DNA of 64,000 bases from Acanthamoeba lenticulata (GCA_002179805.1 NAVB01000032.1:1-64000), one strand, 5' to 3'; shown: positions 1 through 9,305, counted from the stretch's first letter. The notes: generated from the letters alone by a model not told the origin. Numbers and translations: made by a program.

Positions 1-74
1 CCCTAACCCTAACCCTAACCCTAACCCTAACCCTAACCCTAACCCTAACCCTAACCCTAACCCTAACCCTAACC
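1..74. repeat. Telomere, (CCCTAA)12
   Basis: Twelve perfect CCCTAA units followed by CC. The C-rich strand reading 5'->3' at the left end is the expected orientation for a TTAGGG-type telomere, so base 1 is at or near a true chromosome end. The array is short for a telomere and is probably clipped by the assembly. It passes without any subtelomeric satellite into a gene fragment at position 79. Confidence 0.97.
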
Positions 75-78
75 GACC

Positions 79-180
79 ATGGTCCACTTTGAGGACATGG
101 GCAATGCTTTGGAGCTGGTGGAAGACTGGCTCAAGCAGAACATCTTTGTCAGGAAGAATGCTGCTGGCAGAAAGAAATGA
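79..180 (+). pseudogene. 3' end of a gene cut by the telomere
   Basis: An open frame of 33 codons starts five bases after the last repeat and ends at TGA 178-180. AATAAA follows at once (180-186), as expected for a gene 3' end with a poly(A) signal. The peptide is mixed-charge and helical (LELVEDWLKQNIFV) with a basic end. I do not recognise the family. The abrupt junction suggests that the telomere was added to a broken chromosome inside a gene, leaving only the last exon. The ATG at 79 may be an internal Met. Confidence 0.45.
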
Positions 181-934
181 ATAAATGATTGATGTTGGAC
201 GACCATCTTAGTGGTCGTCTCCAAGTCCACAAACTTGATCAAAATGGATGTTTTTTGCTGCTGGGGGTGGAGCAGGAGCTTGGCTAGAGCAAGACATGCT
301 TCGCATGTCCTGCTCACGCCTCAGCATCCCAAAGGTCTGGACTCGCAATTGACACCCCCCTGTTTTCTGCGAAATTTCCGACATTTTCCACTTTTCTGGC
401 TTGTACGTTGACATCAAGACCTCTAGTATAGCACGTTTTGTAGCCCTTGTCCTGTTTTACAAGAAGGTCAAAGAGTGACATGTCTCAGATGCTCTGCAAG
501 CGCGTCAAAGAGCCCTAACCCTAAGGGTGGACCCCAGGGGTGCCACGCTGTTTTGTCAGTTCGACCAAGCGGGCCAGTGATCCAAGCCAGCTCCCGCCTT
601 GTTGGATAACAGTAATGGCCAGCGAGATGAGAACACTCCAACGTTTGCTAACGTGGATGGACCAAGTACTAGACGCAGAGGAGCAAGCAGCCGCGGAGTC
701 GTGGATACAGAATGTATTAGTCACGGGCCACGACATTGTGGCTGCCCCTTCGCATATCCCACGGGCATTAGAATTTATGGCATAAAAAAAACAGACACCA
801 AAGCTTATGCCCTATATGGCGTTGGCTCACCTGGCTCCAAGTGGAAGTTGGACCTCCAGACCTCTGTGAGGGATACCCACATTTTCACGCGTTTCCTCGT
901 GGCGCGTGGCTAGTAATCTGATCACCATTAATTG
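181..934. other. Subtelomeric spacer with weak ORFs
   Basis: No gene is convincing here. A short helical frame (615-785, +) could be a small protein or a remnant. A degenerate interstitial telomere motif, CCCTAACCCTAAGGG, lies at 513-527, head to head, as left by an old end-joining or telomere-capture event. Nothing else is recognised. Confidence 0.4.
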
Positions 935-1972
935 TTACAATGTAATTTCCATGTATTTCCCGGAAAGGGTTTCTTCGCTACAATTTAGGTTAGTCAGGAC
1001 CTGAGCGGGTATGGAGGGCGGTCTCAAGGAGGAGACTTCTTTGAATTTGAGAAAGATACAGTTGTGCAACGGATCAGCACGCATGGTCGTCGAATCGAGC
1101 ATCGCGTTCTGGAAATCGACGAGCTTCTTTGCACACTCGTGGATCGTGCTGTAGCTCAGCGCGTCGATCCCTGAGATCCATTGGAGGTCCAGGCACCACG
1201 GAGGCATGCCGAGCATCGCACGAGTGATCACCAAGGCGGCCGCGGCGATGGTGGATGGAAGAAAGCCCGTGGAGTCAACAGCGTTATCCGCCGCCAACAT
1301 ATCGGGGACGAGGGAAGACAACTCGCAGTAGTAGCTAGAGAGGGAATCGCCTGTTGTACGCCTCTCCCTCGATTGGTCCCAGGTTCAACATGACGCAAGC
1401 CCCCTGTAGTAGCTCAGGAACGAGTGTGGCGTCGGCGCCATGAGGCTCGTGGGAGCGGTGGACGTGACCAGCGCAAACTCCACGGCGCAAATCTGGGCGC
1501 AGCTCGAGGTGAACTTGGTCATGTTGGCGTAGTCGTGCATGGGCGGGTTCGAACCATTGTCAAGCTCCTGCATCTTGGCGGCCAGGCGAACACAGGCCGT
1601 TCCCAGGCACTGGTAACGGGATAGCGCGATCTGGGCGCGCTTGTCATAGACGTAGTCATCCATACACTGGACGGCCAGCTCGAACGTGCGGGAGGAAAAG
1701 TTGAAATCGGCGCATAGTTCGTTCATCCAGTTCACGAGAACTTTGCGGTGGTTGAAAGTGATGCCGGCCCGTGCCACTGGTTGGTCGTCTTGGAACCAGC
1801 GCCTGGCGCCCCGTCTCCGTTTCGCCTCGTGCATATTCGACAGCGCGTCTTGAGTGTAGGCCGCCTCGAATGGTTCGCGCTGGGCTCGCGCCAACCTTGC
1901 CTCCACTGACCGGGTGTAGAAGTCGGTACACTGCTCGCTACAGGCACAGGTCACCTTGTCGCACTGGGCCAT
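935..1972 (-). CDS. Cyclin
   Basis: Two exons. Exon 1 (1395-1972) starts at MAQCDK and holds the N-terminal cyclin box: an N-W-M-N-E-L-C helix, then FELAVQCMDDYV and LSRYQCLGTACVRLAAKMQE. These match the conserved cyclin pattern, including the Lys of the AxKxxE segment. A 60-nt GT-AG intron (1335-1394) restores the frame, and exon 2 continues with LPSTIAAAALVITRAMLG, the start of the cyclin C-terminal fold. Cyclins activate cyclin-dependent kinases. The box resembles mitotic A/B-type cyclins, but I cannot assign a subtype. An in-frame Met exists upstream (2101), but that stretch is (GA)n-rich and looks like leader. The neighbours are virus-like, so this may be a captured host cyclin. The cyclin identity is firm from the paired boxes. 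Confidence 0.85.
1335..1394 (-). other. Intron of the cyclin gene
   Basis: A 60-nt intron with GTCATG donor and CTCTAG acceptor. Splicing joins GGG-CTT-GC to C-TAC-TAC and keeps the cyclin frame open across the domain junction. Without splicing the frame stops within three codons of the donor. Confidence 0.8.
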
Positions 1973-2200
1973 GGCGTATTGTGTTTGGTTATACTTGTCG
2001 AAGTTTGTACGGACACGATGAGAGAGAGAGAGAGAGAGATATAACTCAAACGAAACCATGTGAGTTCGTATATGATGTATGTAAGTTGACATGAAATCCA
2101 TGGCTATATATTTTTAATTTATGTTGATTGTTTTATCATTCATCAACAATAACCCTAAAACCCTAACAACAACCTCGACGCCTCAAGCCCGATTGCTGTC
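1973..2200. promoter_or_regulatory. Bidirectional promoter region
   Basis: A 228-bp gap between divergent starts (cyclin on minus at 1972, the gene at 2201 on plus). It holds a (GA)n run at about 2020-2040, an A/T-rich block at 2105-2140 and two telomere-like CCTAA motifs near 2153-2166. No TATA box can be assigned with confidence. Confidence 0.35.
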
Positions 2201-2882
2201 ATGCAACAGGACGAAAACACCCCCTGGGAAAAGGACCCATTCGACGTGACATGTTTCGTTGGACGGATGGAGAAGCGACTGCCCGCGAAGTCCATCGTCA
2301 TGGCTCGCACGCTCCAGGGCGATAGCGGCGAGCCGGGCTGGAAACTGGCGTGGACGCACGAGGACTCCCTTTGACAAGCACAGCGACCTCGAGAAGATCG
2401 CGCAGGATGCCGACTTCTTCATGAGCGTGCGCACCCTCCAGCGAGTATTCGCCATCGAGGCCGAGCACGAGTTCAGAGCGTGCTACTACAAGGGATACGA
2501 GGACGAAGCCATCCGGGCCGATTCCATCATCTACGGCCCGCTCAACGACTACATGCCGTCAGTCAAGACCGATGGCGGGCGGGCCTACAAGACGCTAACG
2601 TATCGAATGTTGGCAGAGCTCCAGTACATCTTTGCGCTGGACATGTGCGGCGAACCCAACGAGATCTATGCTCCGGGCGAGCCTCTCGTTACGTTCGAGA
2701 AGAAGCGAAAGAGAGTCGGTAACAAGAAGAAGAGGAAGGAGAACGACGAGCAAGACACAGGCGATACGACCGCCGAGCCGGTCTCCAAGAAGAAGAAGAC
2801 GACGGAGAAGAACAAGAAGAAGAAAAAACCCAAGGTTAGATCCGTGTCCAAAGTCCCAAAGAGCCCAAGTGTTTCATCATAA
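2201..2882 (+). CDS. Lys-rich-tailed protein read through a +1 frame change
   Basis: The ATG at 2201 opens 57 codons that end at TGA 2372-2374. The next frame (+1) continues without a stop to TAA 2880-2882, and the protein character is continuous across the join. The junction reads CTT TGA C, which is also the heptamer used by bacterial release factor 2 for programmed +1 shifting. Skipping T2372 gives one protein of about 226 residues. Its N-terminal two thirds is acidic and helical, and its last 60 residues are Lys/Arg-rich (KKRKRVGNKKKRK), probably a nuclear or nucleic-acid-binding tail. I recognise no family. The gene overlaps the convergent gene at 2877 by six bases. A one-base assembly insertion is the simple alternative. 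Confidence 0.5.
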
Positions 2883-3431
2883 AATGGCCGGTGCCAATAT
2901 AATTATGCCTTCATCCAACCTTGATAACTTGGTGAGCAAGTCGATGCGCGCTTTGCTTGTCTTGGCCAGCCTCTCGTCCGCGCTCTCCATAAGTTCACGG
3001 TATTCGGCAGGATCGAGATACTCCTTGGTCATCTCAACATCATGTTTCGATGGACCTCCATTGAAATGCCACGCGAGTATTCTGGGTAGTGATCTAGTCA
3101 GGGGCTGGGGCAAAATTCCTCTGGTGATCATGTCGGCGATGACAGGCATAACGGCGTGGCCCGACATGAGGTCGGTGCATACCACCGTCATGGCTCCACC
3201 GGTGTCCTTCAGGGAGGCTATCTGGAGAGCATTGCACTTACCCCAGCTCCTCAGCTGGCCCTGAACGGGGTCGTCGTGAATGTTGCGCATGGGACCAATG
3301 CCCGCGACCTCCACCCATCCGGGCCTTGTTGTGGTAGGGAGTGGAGGTGCGGTGACCCTCTTCCACATCCGTGTATTGATCTTAACGCGAAATCCATCCC
3401 CGATGCTTTGCCTCTGATGATGTTTGGGCAC
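2877..3431 (-). CDS. Hypothetical protein, 184 aa
   Basis: Intact frame on minus whose 3' end overlaps the convergent gene 2201-2882. It has a basic N-terminus, a central hydrophobic stretch (AVMPVIADMITRGILP) and a charged helical C-terminus (SADERLAKTSKARIDLLTK). I recognise no family motif. The N-terminal 40 residues are low-complexity and the true start could be an internal Met. Codon bias resembles neighbouring genes of region 1. Confidence 0.45.
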   Translation of the reverse strand: MPKHHQRQSIGDGFRVKINTRMWKRVTAPPLPTTTRPGWVEVAGIGPMRNIHDDPVQGQLRSWGKCNALQIASLKDTGGAMTVVCTDLMSGHAVMPVIADMITRGILPQPLTRSLPRILAWHFNGGPSKHDVEMTKEYLDPAEYRELMESADERLAKTSKARIDLLTKLSRLDEGIIILAPAIL

Positions 3432-3540
3432 TTGGCAATGGGAAGATCAACGGCCACACGAGATTCTCCCTACCGTGGACACTCGGTTGTGAGTATTGGC
3501 CTGTGATGAGATTGGCCTCTCAAATTTAGGGCGGGGGGGG

Positions 3541-3864
3541 GGGCTCCTCGCTGGCGTTTCAATGAAGAAGACCCCCACTGACGCGGGAGATATGGCGTAC
3601 AGGGTTGCCACTTTATTGGGCCAAGAAATAGTGACAGCCTTTTTGTTAATAGATGATGGTGGTTTGACATGATCCGCTTTCCCACAAGGCCATTTTCTCT
3701 CAAGGCAGCAAGTCTTACATAAGCTGTGGCTACACTTCGCGTTGACCCAGCGGTTCGGACCTTTGCATTTTTGGCATTGAGTCCTTCCATGTGTTGGCGA
3801 AGATAAAACTAAAACAACGGCCGAATCCTTGACTCCGTTTTCTTCGCTTTGTGAAAAAACTCAG
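3541..3864 (-). pseudogene. Cys-rich zinc-finger-like gene fragment
   Basis: A frame on minus with no start Met carries a dense Cys pattern: CQKCKG, about ten residues, then AKCSHSLCKTCCLERKWPCG and a His. The spacing C-x2-C-x10-C-x5-C-x2-C-C-x6-C resembles zinc-binding segments in some eukaryotic transposase-like proteins, but I cannot name the family. Stops bound it on both sides and it ends near a G/C homopolymer at 3530-3542. It looks like a relic. Confidence 0.35.
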
Positions 3865-4001
3865 AAAAATCTATTTCCCTGTTCCTGTTTTGCGGAAGAT
3901 TACAGCTATTTTCATACCTAGTGCCTGAAATTTCGCCGTTATTCTCACATAAAATGAGCTCCATTGTCTGTATCTATCCATACACAGATACCATTGTCTG
4001 C

Positions 4002-4777
4002 CATGATTCGCATCATCAACCAGCCCTGCATTGGAGTCAAGGAGACTTTTGGTCGCTTCCGGGAGGTCCTCCAACCTTTACCTGCCCTTGGTCAGTCGCA
4101 TCCACGTCTACGACACCCTCAAGTGCAACACCCGCTATAGTCTCGCGGTGAAGACGAGGGACAACGTGTTTTGCACACTTGGAGTCAACACAGTACACTC
4201 GGTGGTGGACGTGAAGCGACGGCGCTACGCATCATGTGACCCTCACACCACCCTGGGTGCCCGACTCGAGGAGGTGGTGCGCAATAGCGCGGCACAGTTT
4301 AAACTCGAGGATCTCTTCGAGGCGCGTGAGCAGGTCCAGGAGGATGCCATGCAGGGCGTGGCACAGATGGGCCTCCAACTCGGCATTGAGGTCTCCTCCC
4401 TGGCCAACACCGACATTGATCCAGACCAGCGCGTCAAAGAGTCCATGAACAAGGTCAACGCTGCCCTGCGCGAGCGCCAGGCGGCCGCCGTAAAGTCCGA
4501 AGCCAAGAAACTGGAGCTCGTCAAGGAGGCCGAAGCTGACGCCGAACGCAAGAAGCTGCAGGGACAGGGCATCGCCGACATGAGGAGCGCCATCATCGGA
4601 GGCTACCGAGACAGGATTCACGAGGTGGCCGACAGCCTGGGCATCACCCCGCAGCAACTGACGGATGTCGCCAGGCGTTTTTGGGCCACCTCGGCGATAC
4701 AACAGAGACGGCGGTATACCAACTGTACTTCTGGGATAAGTTTGCGGTGGCTTGTCTCAAGACTTCCCATGATATAA
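4002..4777 (+). pseudogene. SPFH/band-7 protein (HIR type), frame-broken
   Basis: The ATG at 4002 begins MIRIINQPCIGVKETFGRF, the usual start of hypersensitive-induced-response SPFH proteins. After REVLQP the frame shifts by one base at about 4071-4084, and the remainder (VSRIHVYDTLKC..., VKTRDNVFCTLGVNT) continues the SPFH domain. The IDPDQRVKESMNKVNAA segment, then a KxEAxxxK coiled coil and GIADMRSAIIGGYRD match the flotillin-like C-terminal half. A second shift near 4675 may hide the true C-terminus (a frame ending in KTSHDIS is open). SPFH proteins form membrane-associated oligomers. With two breaks this is probably a pseudogene, unless these are assembly errors. Confidence 0.7.
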
Positions 4778-5154
4778 GTTAGCATGGAAGAAATTACCAT
4801 GCCAGGAAGCAGGCTGTGAAGTGGCAAATCAACCACGGCACCAATGTATGCACCCACTGATTGATAGACCACCAAGACTACGCGATCAGCCCCAGTCCGT
4901 TCACTGCTTAGTTCGTGTATGACTCGCAACTAGATGCAGCTAGCTTGGCCTGCTCCAGAGCGTCAATCACGCTTCCAGCTAACTGCTGTGCTCGAGCTGC
5001 TCATTGAGATAGGGAACTGTAGCCTTGTGGGATCGAGAGTACTACCGCTCTGCAATTGGTCTTTGGCGGTCGATGCAAATCGAGGTGCAGTGCGTATTCA
5101 GATGCAATGCATGCACAAGCTTCATTAGATAAGTTGGCTGATACAATCGCTGGG
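4778..5154. other. Spacer, nothing recognised
   Basis: About 380 bp between the SPFH relic and the 3' end of the SDR gene. A 103-codon open frame on minus overlaps it (4618-4929) but shows no motif and lies antisense to the SPFH C-terminus. I do not call it a gene. Confidence 0.4.
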
Positions 5155-6053
5155 TCATAATCCTCCAGCCAGTGCAATCACCTGAGCAGTCACCCAGCTG
5201 GCTTCATCGCTTGCAATGAAGGCCGCTACATTCGCCACCTCTTCCACCGTGCCCGCGCGTTGTTGGAGTGGCGTCTGCTTGAGGAACGCGTCCATCACCT
5301 CTGGCTCCGCAACCTCAGCAGCCAGTTCCGTAAGGATCAGGCCTGGAGCGAGAGCGTTGACCCTGATGCCGCGTGGGCCGAGCTCCTTGGCAGCGATCTG
5401 CGTGACGGCATCAACCGCAGCCTTCAACGCAGCGGACACCCCATAGTTCTGTTCCCACCAACCACTTCTCACAGGTAAGTATTCGCTACTCTCGTTATTG
5501 GCCGCTTTTGTGTACCGGAGGAAGCAAAGTAGCTCCTCGACTGGAGATGTTGATGATGGAACCACCCGATTTGAGGTGCTTTGCTGCAGCTTGCACGCCC
5601 CAAAGGGTGCCCTTGAAGATCACATTCGTCAACCGATCCACGTGCTCTTCAGTCTCGTCCTCCAGCGCCGAGCAACGAGATATGGCGCCGTTGTTGACCA
5701 TGATGTCGAGCTTGCCCCACCGCTCCACGGTGGCAGCGACCAATGCTTCCACCTGGTGCTTGACGGCGACATCAGCCTGGAAAGCAAACGCCTCTCCACC
5801 AGCGGCTTCGATGGAGGACACCACCTCCTTGGCAGCACTAGCATTCTGAGTGGGTGGTCAAGGAAGGTGGTTAGTTGCAACTACGACCACATTGAAGGAA
5901 TGATGTGCGGACCTTGGCATAGTTGACGGCGACCTTGGCGCCGTGAGAGGCGAGCTTCTTGGCGATGGCGGCTCCAATGCCGCGGGAGCCACCAGTGACG
6001 ATGGCCACCTTGCCGCTGAGCGGCTGGTGCATGATCTTGATGTTAGAAGCCAT
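5155..6053 (-). CDS. Short-chain dehydrogenase/reductase, catalytic Tyr replaced
   Basis: Three exons (5913-6053, 5516-5845, 5155-5448) separated by two 67-nt GT-AG introns encode about 254 residues, the classical SDR length. The N-terminus carries [16 protein letters not shown], the dinucleotide-binding TGxxxGxG motif. The middle has the DIMVNN segment, and the C-terminus [14 protein letters not shown] is typical. Two key sites are unusual. The NNAG motif reads N-N-G-A. The YxxxK catalytic motif reads S-A-A-L-K (codon TCC where Tyr would be TAC), so the proton-donating Tyr is missing while Ser (NISS) and Lys remain. Most SDRs of this type use NADP(H) on alcohols or ketones. This one may be inactive or have another role. 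It reads as a host-type gene. Confidence 0.88.
5449..5515 (-). other. Intron 2 of the SDR gene
   Basis: 67 nt, donor GTACAC, acceptor AACAG. It joins LLPP to NYGVS in frame, at the usual SDR position just before the catalytic Tyr region. Confidence 0.8.
5846..5912 (-). other. Intron 1 of the SDR gene
   Basis: 67 nt, donor GTCCGC, acceptor ACTCAG. It joins VAVNYAK to NASAAKEVV in frame. Confidence 0.8.
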
Positions 6054-6560
6054 GTTGAGTTTGAAAGAGCGAGTGTACAAGCTGTAGTTTGATGACGTCT
6101 ACTGGCCTCTTCCGTTTTATGGGCTAATCACCCATCGGAACAGGACAATTACTGGCCAATCGTAACAAAGACAGCGCATCTTAATACGTTTGGCACACTC
6201 GGCGATATAACCTGCGGCTGCAACTCTACTGAGCATCTCCACCAGTACCGAGGGTAGCATTGGATGAGTGTGCTTGGAATTTTGAGTGGCATCCTACTTT
6301 CACTATGATCAGTTGGGCGTACCCCTCATACAACAATTGTTCAAAACGACATGGAAGCAAACAATAGACCACGCCAACTCTACATTTGTCTGTCTTCGGC
6401 CAGTCCCGACATTAGGGCCAGGAATCGAGGTCTCCCTCGCATCTCTCCGCGAGCCAACGGCGGTGGTACACAAGTGCATCACCGAGACAGAGAGCATATA
6501 CAGAGTGCGCGTGGTCGTTGGAGCTGACGCGGTCTACGTGGTCGACGAGGCGGTCTTCGA
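6054..6560. other. Spacer with an ATG-less ORF
   Basis: A plus-strand frame (6286-6645) opens straight after a stop and has no ATG. Its content (RVRVVVGADAVYVVDE) looks protein-like but matches nothing I know. It may be an exon relic or antisense to the Fanzor 3' end. No other feature is seen. Confidence 0.3.
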
Positions 6561-7966
6561 CCTTCGACTTCGAATCCGTGATGCCCTCTGGTCGACCCTA
6601 AGGAAGCCAGGCGGCACCAAGGGTATTCGCGGACCTTGTGCTTGAGCCACTCCTGGAAACGATATCCAGCTCCACGTGAGCATGGCACGTACCGACTTGG
6701 CGCTGATCCGTCTCCTGCGCTGCTTGAGGTCCTTCTTGGCGACCATGTTGGAGACACCCGACAGAGGCCAGAGGATGACACGGTGGTTCTTGCACAAACA
6801 GAGCGCGATCTTGTGGTGGGCCTCGTTGATCAGGTCGTGGATTCGACGTCTCAACTGAAGAGCGGCACGTTTCATCCTCCAGCGTTTCTTCTTGCCATGG
6901 AGGAAGCTCTGCCCGTCGTTGGGCCTCTTGGCGTAGGTGTGTGAGATGAGGTTGTTGAGGCGACGGCACAGCTTCTCGACACGCCCGATCGAACCAGCGC
7001 CAAACTCGTGGACGCATCCGCTCAAGTCAAAGGTGGTCACAAACGTGCGCACCCCGGGTTGATAAACACACACTCGGTACCGACGTCGTCTGATGGTGGG
7101 CTTGGCTTTCGCCCTGCTTGTCCAGATCCGTCGGGATGCAGATGTAGTAGCGCACAAGGGTCGGGATGCAGATGTAGTAGCGCCTGAGTTGAGTGCGCAA
7201 GATCATAAACTTGTGCGCTACTACATCTGCATCCCGACAAGACCTTGTTGCCGGTGGAGTAGGCCGTCGAGAGTTCCTTCACAGCCTGATCGCGGATGTC
7301 ACGTGGCGTGTTGAGCACCCAGAGTGTTGAAGGGCCTGGTAGATGGTTGGTGGATGTGAGCAGTGCCGCCTTGCACTCGGAAAGTGGAGCCACCTTGGCC
7401 TTCTTCTTCATGGCCTTACGTCTTGGTGCTTGGCCAAAGGCTTCATTGTCCAAGAAGTGAACCCTCAGTTCGCTGATGGAGGAACCACATATGCCGGAGC
7501 GCATGGCTGCGTTGCAGGCGTTGTAGGTCCAGTGCACAGTGCCCATCCAGCCCTTGAGGAGATCCTTCTGCCATGGATTCAGGAAGATGCGGATCTTGTG
7601 GCATTTGCCCTCATGTGGGGCTGGATCAGGATCAGGATCATCCTTAGAGGTCAGCACGCACTCTTTTTCTTTTCGCTTGTGTTTTTGTCCAGGAGGTGCA
7701 TCATCGACGCTTTCTTCCTCCTTGGTCGTCGACGTCGATGCCCTCTTCTGATTCGCCTTCTTCTGGGCTGTCTTCAGATTCGCTGCTTGCTGTTTCCTCC
7801 ACGGTTGCATCTTGGGCAGCAGCGCGCGCTCGTCAATGTGCTGCAGAGCGCAATCCATTATGTCGCGCCATGAAGAAGGTGGTAATGGCGATGAGGTCGT
7901 TGGTGAGTTCCTGCGCTGGGTCAACGACAGCTTTGAGCGCCATGTGGGTCGCGGCGTCGGCTCCAA
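6560..7966 (-). pseudogene. Fanzor / TnpB-like RNA-guided nuclease relic
   Basis: Read on minus, the order of conserved blocks is that of eukaryotic TnpB homologues (Fanzor, OrfB_IS605 family). An HKIRIFLNPWQKDLLKGW block and WTYNACNAAMR come first, then LNTPRDIRDQAVKEL, then the RuvC-I region (QPGVRTFVTTFD), then a basic helix with RRRIHDLINEAHHKIALCL. Next come SGVSNMVAKK, ISAKSVRAMLTW and YRFQEWLKHKVREYPWC. The RuvC-I DPG motif has Gln for the catalytic Asp, and the Glu expected after ILxP is not seen. At least two frame changes occur (about 7090 and 6660), and the C-terminal zinc ribbon and last RuvC Asp are not recognisable. A hairpin duplication sits inside the gene (7130-7238). This is a dead copy. 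Fanzors occur in amoebal giant viruses and protists, so either source is possible. Confidence 0.75.
7130..7238. repeat. Local direct plus inverted repeat inside the Fanzor gene
   Basis: A unit beginning GTCGGGATGCAGATGTAGTA occurs at 7130-7158 and again with 30-bp spacing at 7160-7183. It then occurs inverted at 7210-7238. The first and third copies are a perfect 29-bp inverted pair around a 51-nt loop. On minus it encodes repeated LLHLHPD. It interrupts a conserved protein region, so it is a late insertion, most simply by polymerase template switching. Confidence 0.85.
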
Positions 7967-8175
7967 TAACGAATGAATATTTATTCGTGGGGGGTGGTAT
8001 TAAAATGTGTTGGGACCGTTGGACCTGGGTACCGTCAAGAGTAACAAATAAACCATCGACATCAATCAGTGTCCCTTGTAAGGCGCCACCACGCGGGATC
8101 GATCGATCTGGTTGATTTTTTCTGTGCTACTGTGTGTATTAGCGTTAGCATCACACCACCACCACCACCACCGCC

Positions 8176-8385
8176 ATGTCTGCCCGTCCCGTTGCTGCCA
8201 ACTCCATCCTCATGAAGACGCTAGCCAGCGCCATCACCGCTGCCCTCGCCACTGCTGGTTGCTGGGGCGCCATGAAGTACATCAAGAAGAACTACCCCAA
8301 CGACATCACCACCGAGACTTCGATTGGCCTCTCCTTTGGCATCGTTTTCATTGCCGCGATCTTGATCAACCTCCTCATGTTGTAA
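8176..8385 (+). CDS. Small two-helix membrane protein, 69 aa
   Basis: ATG in a good context (CCGCCATGT). Residues about 13-33 and 49-69 are hydrophobic (LASAITAALATAGCWGAM; SIGLSFGIVFIAAILINLLML), separated by a charged loop with KKNYPND. The protein ends at the second helix. A (CAC)n run precedes the start. No family is recognised. Small membrane proteins of this kind are common in giant virus genomes and as virion components, but that is only an analogy. Confidence 0.6.
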   Translation: MSARPVAANSILMKTLASAITAALATAGCWGAMKYIKKNYPNDITTETSIGLSFGIVFIAAILINLLML

Positions 8386-8425
8386 AAAACACAAACATCA
8401 AATACATATTGGGTAAATATTGACA

Positions 8426-8617
8426 TCAACCACCGGTTTGTTGAAGTGCTGTTATCCCTCCCGCGGCCATAGCGACGAGCATGACTACACCGCAGGCGAC
8501 AATCACGCAGGCCACACATCCAGAATTTCCTCCGTTGTCATCGTCGTTGTAGTCGTCTTCACCTTCATGAGATCCCTCGTACGAAGGTGATGATGATGAT
8601 TCGGCACTATTCCCCAT
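8426..8617 (-). CDS. Small single-pass membrane protein, 63 aa
   Basis: MGNS start, then a Ser/Glu/Asp/Asn-rich soluble segment, then a hydrophobic helix (CVACVIVACGVVMLVAMAAG) near the C-terminus. The MGNS N-terminus would fit N-myristoylation, which is inferred from Gly2 and Ser5 only. It is convergent with the 69-aa membrane gene, 40 bp apart. Function unknown. Confidence 0.5.
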   Translation of the reverse strand: MGNSAESSSSPSYEGSHEGEDDYNDDDNGGNSGCVACVIVACGVVMLVAMAAGGITALQQTGG

Positions 8618-8674
8618 TGATTTGCAAACGCGTGGTATATGTTTATGTGTGTGTATTTACATAGAGCTATTGTA

Positions 8675-9232
8675 TCATTTTAACTGAGCGGCAGCGGCAG
8701 CGGCTGACCGGCGAGCCATGATCGTCCAGAGTAGGAGTCCAACCGCGAGTGACGCGCCTCCCCCAAGGAGCAGGAGCTTCCAATGTTCGCGACACCAGCT
8801 CATGGTTCTGGCTACGAACCCCTCTCTAACCTCATCACTATCAGGCGCGATGACCGAATCGGCATCTTGTTGTTGCTGCTCCTGAGACTCGAGCTTCACC
8901 GTCGCGGCAACATTGCCACTGGCATCGTATGCGGTCAGGAAGGTGGCAAGTTCCGCAAACTGCACCAGGGCATCCCTCGCGGCGGCACCCTTCACGCCAT
9001 CGGAGGCCCTCGCTAGCTTACCGCTCTCAGTAAGTCTGTAGATGTCCAAGAGATTGGGGGTGTCACCCGGCTGCTGAGCTGGACGCTGAGTGGCAAGAGC
9101 GATGGTGCCACCCACTAGGGCTGCATCGCGCATGAGCTTCTCGACGAGCCCCATCACGGCCCTGCCCTTCTCACCGGGAGGACTAAGATGCCTCTTCCCA
9201 CCGCTCTTCTTCTTATGGTGCTGCTGAGACAT
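8675..9232 (-). CDS. C-terminally anchored membrane protein, 185 aa
   Basis: Starts at MSQQHHKKKSGGKRH and ends with one transmembrane helix (WKLLLLGGGASLAVGLLLWTIMA) followed by a short Arg/Ala tail. The body is helical with a QEQQQQD stretch. The layout, with a basic N-terminus, a soluble body and a C-terminal anchor, suggests a tail-anchored protein. A 38-codon upstream extension to 9346 is open, but MSQQ has the better look. No family recognised. Confidence 0.5.
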   Translation of the reverse strand: MSQQHHKKKSGGKRHLSPPGEKGRAVMGLVEKLMRDAALVGGTIALATQRPAQQPGDTPNLLDIYRLTESGKLARASDGVKGAAARDALVQFAELATFLTAYDASGNVAATVKLESQEQQQQDADSVIAPDSDEVREGFVARTMSWCREHWKLLLLGGGASLAVGLLLWTIMARRSAAAAAAQLK

Positions 9233-9305
9233 TGTTGACTCGGTACCCACTATTTTTACTCCATGCGAGAGAGAAACATGTACACGAGCGTGACGCGCAG
9301 CGTCA

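Noticed and set aside
2010..2045. (GA)n run before the cyclin start as part of the protein (238-aa ORF)
   Set aside because: The extended N-terminus would be low complexity (LSLSLSHR); the Met at 1972 gives a normal cyclin start.
7343..7873. Plus-strand ORF of 176 codons opposite the Fanzor relic
   Set aside because: No motif, and the minus strand carries recognisable Fanzor blocks.
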